This document shows positions 14,264-17,386 of a stretch of DNA of 17,386 bases, one piece after another. Below the pieces are notes generated by a model. It was not told the DNA's origin, did not search any database, and worked only from the letters and a program-made list of their open reading frames with translations. How positions within the stretch are numbered: the first letter of the stretch is position 1; every line of letters begins with the position of its first letter. The stretch spans positions 1 to 17,386 of the forward strand of contig JAPUHH010000116.1 in NCBI GenBank assembly GCA_027297825.1. Reading direction: 5' to 3'. The position numbers were made by a program, and so were the translations under genes. The stretch comes from Gammaproteobacteria bacterium. GTDB lineage: Bacteria; Pseudomonadota; Gammaproteobacteria; UBA4575.

Positions 14264-15649
14264 ATGAATAAAAACTACGATGCCATTGTCATTGGTGCAG
14301 GACAAGCAGGCCCAGCATTAGCAGCTCGCCTTACCTCAGAAGGATTAAAATCTGCCATCATCGAAAGAAATTTATTTGGTGGCACCTGTGTAAACACGGG
14401 CTGCATACCCACTAAAACACTGATTGCAAGTGCGCGAGCTGCACATATGGCACGTCGGGGAAATGAATTTGGTGTGAACATATCTGGCGACATACGTGTA
14501 GATATGAAAAAAGTAAAAGACAGAAAAGATGGAGTTGTACAACAATCCAATCAAGGTGTAACTGGATGGCTAAAAGGTATGAAAAATCTGGATGTCTTTG
14601 AAGGTCATGCACAATTTGAAGGACCTAATGTGGTTCGAGTGAATGGAGAGCTGTTAGAATCTGAAAAAATATTTATCAATGTCGGTGCACACGCACGTGT
14701 TCCAGACATGTCAGGCTTAAGTAAGATTAATTATTTTACAAACTCCAACATCATGGATGTTGATTTTCTACCAGAACATCTAATCATCATCGGGGGGAGC
14801 TACATAGGACTGGAATTTGCACAAATGTACCGACGTTTTGGCAGCCAAGTAACCGTAGTGGAAATGGCCAATCGACTCATTCCCAGAGAAGACGAGGATA
14901 TTTCCCAAACGGTACAAGAAATTTTAGAAAACGAAGGCGTTGAAATAAGACTGAGTGCTGAGTGCATTAGCTTTGATAGAAAAGGAAAGAACATAACGGT
15001 AAACGTAAGTTGCAATCAAGAAATGCAAGAGTCGATAGGCACACATGTATTGCTTGCGGTAGGGCGTGTTACCAATACGCATGACTTGGGTTTAGAAAAA
15101 GCAGGCGTTGAGTTAGATGAACGTGGAATGATCAAAGTCGATGATGAACTCAAAACCAATATTCGTGGAATATGGGCGTTGGGAGAATGTAATGGTCAAG
15201 GCGCCTTCACTCATACTTCTTATAACGACTATGAAATTGTGGCAGATAATTTATTCGGCACAAAAATACGACGCGTGAGCGATCGTATTCCTTGCTATGG
15301 CTTATTTATCGATCCGCCACTGGCTCGAGTAGGCATGACGGATCAACAGGTTCGCAAATCTGGCAAAAAAGCACTTATTGGAAAAATGCCAATGTCACGC
15401 ATCGGTCGCGCAAAAGAACGCAGTGAAACACAGGGATTTATGAAAGTAGTCATCGATGTAAAAACCGAAAAAATACTGGGAGCATCTATACTTGGCATAG
15501 GAGGAGATGAGGTGATTCATTTATTTATAGACACAATGTATGCAGATAAACCCTACCATGTCATTAAAAATGCCGTACACATACATCCCACAGTTGCAGA
15601 ATTGATTCCTACCATGCTGCAAAATTTAAAACCACTCTTGAAATTATAA
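14264..15649 (+). CDS. Class I pyridine nucleotide-disulfide oxidoreductase (mercuric-reductase-like flavoprotein)
   Basis: This 461-residue FAD enzyme belongs to the lipoamide dehydrogenase/mercuric reductase/RclA superfamily. It has the N-terminal FAD-binding GAGQAGPALA, the redox-active disulfide GGTCVNTGCIPTK (C42 and C47), the NAD(P)-binding IIIGGSYIGLEFAQMY, GRVTNT with the second FAD segment IRGIWALGECN, and a C-terminal dimer interface with the HxHPxxxE active-site motif (HIHPTVAE, 439-446). It lacks an N-terminal heavy-metal-associated domain and the C-terminal vicinal cysteines of true MerA (it ends PLLKL). It should therefore not be called a mercuric reductase. It more likely reduces a small disulfide, a quinone or a reactive species; the substrate is unknown. 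It is co-directional with the MOSC gene 13 nt upstream. Confidence 0.85.
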   Translation: MNKNYDAIVIGAGQAGPALAARLTSEGLKSAIIERNLFGGTCVNTGCIPTKTLIASARAAHMARRGNEFGVNISGDIRVDMKKVKDRKDGVVQQSNQGVTGWLKGMKNLDVFEGHAQFEGPNVVRVNGELLESEKIFINVGAHARVPDMSGLSKINYFTNSNIMDVDFLPEHLIIIGGSYIGLEFAQMYRRFGSQVTVVEMANRLIPREDEDISQTVQEILENEGVEIRLSAECISFDRKGKNITVNVSCNQEMQESIGTHVLLAVGRVTNTHDLGLEKAGVELDERGMIKVDDELKTNIRGIWALGECNGQGAFTHTSYNDYEIVADNLFGTKIRRVSDRIPCYGLFIDPPLARVGMTDQQVRKSGKKALIGKMPMSRIGRAKERSETQGFMKVVIDVKTEKILGASILGIGGDEVIHLFIDTMYADKPYHVIKNAVHIHPTVAELIPTMLQNLKPLLKL

Positions 15650-15674
15650 AAAATACGAAAATAAGAATCTTACT

Positions 15675-15815
15675 ATGCTTGTTGGACACTATGCTGCAAG
15701 CTTCGCCCTGAAGAAGTTTGAAAAGAAAGCTTCTTTTAGGAATTCTATATTTTGCAGTTCAGTTCGTCGACATTTTATATCCCCATTCGTTCTGCTAGGA
15801 ATAGAACGAATGAAC
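15675..15815 (+). pseudogene. 5' remnant of a multi-pass membrane protein with two compensating frameshifts
   Basis: The frame at 15675 begins MLVGHYAASFALKKFEKKA, which resembles the start of a bacterial membrane-protein family of unknown function (from memory GHYAxxFAxKKxxPxxSLGTLFxAxQFxDLLWP, then LLGIE). From about 15730 the matching residues move to the next frame: LLLGILYFAVQFVDILYP (15730-15783). From about 15783 they return to the first frame: PFVLLGIERMNI, ending about 15815. Past that I recognise no clear homology, and a usual family member would need roughly 150 more residues. No good ribosome site is visible. A leftover of a deleted gene is the simplest reading. The family recognition is from memory and moderate. 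Confidence 0.6.
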
Positions 15816-15877
15816 ATAGCCACTGCGAGCCTCACCTGTAGCGAATTTCCGCTTTGGGTCGTAAAATGAATGGCTTG

Positions 15878-15907
15878 AAAAAAGCGGCATTTAATACCGT
15901 TTTTTTT
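15878..15907. terminator. Bidirectional intrinsic terminator between convergent genes
   Basis: AAAAAAGCGG (15878-15887) pairs with CCGTTTTTTT (from 15897) around a 9-nt loop, with a T8 run on the plus strand. On the minus strand the A-run reads as a T-run after the same stem. It serves the flavoprotein operon from the left and the exported-protein pair from the right. Confidence 0.75.
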
Positions 15908-15918
15908 ATTCAGATTTT

Positions 15919-16317
15919 CTATTTTTTCTTTTTGAAGCGTTCAAAGCGCAATTTATAAATATTGCCTTGTGGCACCACATTGTCATCAACAATTAAACCT
16001 TTGGATTGTCGATCTGGATCACGTGTAGAGATCCTACGAGAAATATCATCGTCTTGGCAAGCCACCGGGTCAAAATCTTGATTTCGATAATCCTCCGTGG
16101 TGCAAGGTCTAAATCCAGGAAAAACTTTAGACTCATAAATAGTGAACGTTTCAGTTTCGACCGCTTGTTGCTTCACTCTTTTTTGAGCAGCAGGCTTCGC
16201 ATCTAAAACAATTTCAGGTGGCGCAATGCCTTCAGCAGGTTCATCTGCCAATAAAATGCTAGACCAAGACATTGCCAGTAACGTTGCAAATAGTAATTCA
16301 CTTGCTTTTCTGACCAT
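15919..16317 (-). CDS. Predicted exported protein of unknown function (132 aa)
   Basis: The start at 16317 is chosen because AGGAG (plus-strand positions 16324-16328) lies 6 nt upstream. A longer frame from 16338 would add seven residues before the signal peptide. The N terminus MVRKASELLFATLLAMSWSS then ILLADE is a typical Sec signal peptide with likely cleavage near ADE. The mature part is about 105 residues, starts Pro/Ala/Glu rich, then has FTIYESKVFPGFRPCTTEDY, two cysteines that could form one disulfide (C in RPCTT and VACQDDD), and a very basic end (RFERFKKKK). I recognise no family. It lies 63 nt downstream of another exported-protein gene on the same strand, so they are probably co-transcribed and act in the envelope. 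Confidence 0.75.
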   Translation of the reverse strand: MVRKASELLFATLLAMSWSSILLADEPAEGIAPPEIVLDAKPAAQKRVKQQAVETETFTIYESKVFPGFRPCTTEDYRNQDFDPVACQDDDISRRISTRDPDRQSKGLIVDDNVVPQGNIYKLRFERFKKKK

Positions 16318-16323
16318 ATCTAA

Positions 16324-16328
16324 CTCCT
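16324..16328 (-). promoter_or_regulatory. Ribosome binding site AGGAG for the 132-aa exported protein
   Basis: Read on the minus strand, AAGGAG lies 6 nt before ATG 16317. This fixes the start at the residue that begins the signal peptide. Confidence 0.7.
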
Positions 16329-16380
16329 TATTTAACAAAAGTCCAAGCCTAAAGGCTTAACCTTAAAAGAATCTTAAACT

Positions 16381-17076
16381 TTACAGTTCCACATGTTGTC
16401 GCTTTGATATTTCCTTATCAATAGTAGCAATGGCTTGCTCTAACACATTTGCCGAGTAAATATTTTGGATCAGATATTTATCATGCTCAACTTTGGCATA
16501 CGACTCATCAAGCTCTATTCGATATTTACCAATCGCAGTATCGGGATCTTGCAGATCGGCAATCATTCTCTTATGAAATTCTGGATTTTCTTTAAATTTA
16601 AACATCATAGACATATAGACCGCGGAAAATCGAAAATCATACGACTTGTAATCAGCTAACTTGTGTACATCTTTACGCGCTTCACGGATATCAACATCAA
16701 AGGTATTACTGTAGCCTAATAACGAATCACGAAATTCTCCTTCAATTTGATAGTCCTCTATCATTTGAGGAATCACTGCAACAATTTGCAGACGTTTATC
16801 ATCATGATCGAATATGCTTTGCAGGAGTTTATCTTTCGCCACTTCTGGCTCATCGCTGGCTTCTTTAATGACAGAGAGATCCCGCACACGAGAGGCCTTT
16901 TCGGCTTGTAACTGCACTAGAGTCAACTCTGTAAGATTTTCAGGTGCCGCATAGAGCACTTCTACTCGATCTAGGATGGGAGATTTGCTAGTTTCACCTC
17001 CAGCATAGGAAAACTGGCCTGCTAATAGCAACACGGCAGCACTTAAACCTCTAAATAAAAACTGAATTCTTAGCAT
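16381..17076 (-). CDS. Predicted exported helical protein of unknown function (231 aa)
   Basis: The N terminus (MLRIQFLFRGLSAAVLLLAG then QFSYAGGE) is a Sec signal peptide with probable cleavage after SYA. The mature protein of about 206 residues is strongly charged and looks mostly helical: Glu/Lys/Asp-rich repeats such as ELTLVQLQAEKASRVRD, EVAKDKLLQSIFDHDDKR, then FRDSLLGYSN, YKSYDFRFSAVYMSMMFKFK and a final amphipathic stretch LEQAIATIDKEISKRQ. No cysteines are seen in the mature part. I do not recognise a domain. AAGGAA 7-8 nt upstream supports the start. It is the first gene of a likely two-gene minus-strand unit and is divergent from argA across 195 nt. A periplasmic location is inferred from the signal peptide only. 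Confidence 0.75.
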   Translation of the reverse strand: MLRIQFLFRGLSAAVLLLAGQFSYAGGETSKSPILDRVEVLYAAPENLTELTLVQLQAEKASRVRDLSVIKEASDEPEVAKDKLLQSIFDHDDKRLQIVAVIPQMIEDYQIEGEFRDSLLGYSNTFDVDIREARKDVHKLADYKSYDFRFSAVYMSMMFKFKENPEFHKRMIADLQDPDTAIGKYRIELDESYAKVEHDKYLIQNIYSANVLEQAIATIDKEISKRQHVEL

Positions 17077-17126
17077 TCTTGGTTCCTTGTGTATAAAATT
17101 CGACCAGTCAATTAAGTGGCACTACC

Positions 17127-17154
17127 TTAGACAAAACTGATTCGCATATTATAA
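17127..17154 (+). promoter_or_regulatory. Weak sigma70-like promoter candidate for argA
   Basis: TTAGAC (17127-17132) and TTATAA (17149-17154) are separated by 16 nt, about 117 nt before the argA ATG. Each box has mismatches to the consensus. The rest of the 195-nt divergent gap shows only A/T-rich sequence. An ATTCA half-site near 17247-17251 is too little to call an ArgR box. Confidence 0.25.
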
Positions 17155-17271
17155 GGTTCTGCAGAAGCCTAAGATAGCGAAAGATTAGATAGAATAAAGA
17201 TCACTTTTTCATAGACTTACCCCTAGTTAACCTAATAGTAATGCAAATTCACCTAATTAGAGATATGAAAA

Positions 17272-17386
17272 ATGAGTAGCAATTCACTTTTTCAGCTTGA
17301 TAGCTTTCGCCAGGCAACGCCCTATATCTATGCACATCGTGGCAAAACCTTTGTGCTCTATATTAACGACTCCCTGTTAGCCAAGG
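17272..17386 (+). CDS. argA: N-acetylglutamate synthase (amino-acid N-acetyltransferase), N-terminal fragment
   Basis: Only 38 codons are in the window. They read SFRQATPYIYAHRGKTFVLY and so on, matching the ArgA N terminus (in E. coli GFRHSVPYINTHRGKTFV). This is the start of the amino-acid-kinase-like regulatory domain that precedes the GNAT acetyltransferase domain; the full protein is usually about 440 residues. ArgA makes N-acetylglutamate from acetyl-CoA and glutamate, the first step of the arginine pathway whose later step is ArgE upstream. ATG 17272 is chosen because the ATG at 17265 runs into a stop after four codons. The ribosome site is weak (AGAG at 17259-17262). Confidence 0.85.
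   Translation, partial: MSSNSLFQLDSFRQATPYIYAHRGKTFVLYINDSLLAK

Noticed and set aside
14264..15649. Mercuric reductase (merA)
   Set aside because: The redox CxxxxC is present, but the N-terminal metal-binding domain and C-terminal vicinal cysteines are absent and no other mer gene is nearby.
17077..17271. ArgR operator (ARG box) upstream of argA
   Set aside because: Only an isolated ATTCA half-site is visible; there is no paired 18-bp box with recognisable symmetry.
1..17386. CRISPR arrays, tRNA/rRNA genes, insertion sequences or prophage
   Set aside because: No regularly spaced repeats, cloverleaf-like segments, transposase/integrase motifs or phage genes were seen on either strand.

Overview
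The window is a chromosomal stretch from a serine-cycle methylotrophic bacterium. The left two thirds (1-11760) carry one-carbon genes. The right third returns to housekeeping arginine genes, with argE at 11772-12917 and the first 38 codons of argA at the right edge. From memory, argE close to argA is a gammaproteobacterial arrangement (for example Pseudomonas), so I favour a gammaproteobacterium. The Mcl, MtkA, MtkB and MtdA proteins closely resemble the alphaproteobacterial (Methylobacterium/Methylorubrum) serine-cycle enzymes, so the C1 block may have been acquired by transfer. The taxon is an inference.

Layout. (1) 1-1250: the end of an operon with a 5-formyltetrahydrofolate cyclo-ligase-family fragment and a formylmethanofuran:H4MPT formyltransferase (fhcD/ftr), part of the tetrahydromethanopterin formaldehyde-oxidation route. 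(2) 1379-2257: folD, followed by a structured leader. (3) 2481-11760: a same-strand serine-cycle block in the order sga, mcl, mtkA, mtkB, hydroxypyruvate reductase, ppc, mtdA. (4) 11772-12917: argE, only 11 nt behind mtdA. (5) 12905-15869: a mixed zone with two intact genes (a MOSC protein and a class I flavoprotein disulfide oxidoreductase) and three broken or shrunken genes (a frameshifted small membrane protein, an internally deleted thiolase, and a doubly frameshifted membrane-protein 5' end). (6) 15919-17076 on the minus strand: two predicted exported proteins of unknown function, facing the flavoprotein gene across a bidirectional terminator. (7) 17272 to the end: argA.

How the genes work together. 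Sga converts glyoxylate and serine to glycine and hydroxypyruvate. The reductase makes glycerate. PEP carboxylase fixes bicarbonate to oxaloacetate. MtkAB activates malate to malyl-CoA. Mcl splits malyl-CoA to acetyl-CoA and glyoxylate. MtdA and FolD supply the folate C1 unit. Not present here: serine hydroxymethyltransferase, formate-tetrahydrofolate ligase, fchA, glycerate kinase, enolase, malate dehydrogenase and any glyoxylate-regeneration pathway.

Most notable. The hydroxypyruvate reductase gene is interrupted by a single in-frame TAA (7571-7573) while the rest of the frame stays intact. PEP carboxylase ends in STG where the aspartate-inhibited enzymes end in NTG. Strongly base-pairing leaders precede folD, sga, mtkA and ppc. 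A 100-codon thiolase remnant has kept an open frame. I see no tRNA, rRNA, CRISPR array, insertion sequence or unknown defence-type system. The novelty is in the cluster's composition, its leaders and its broken genes.
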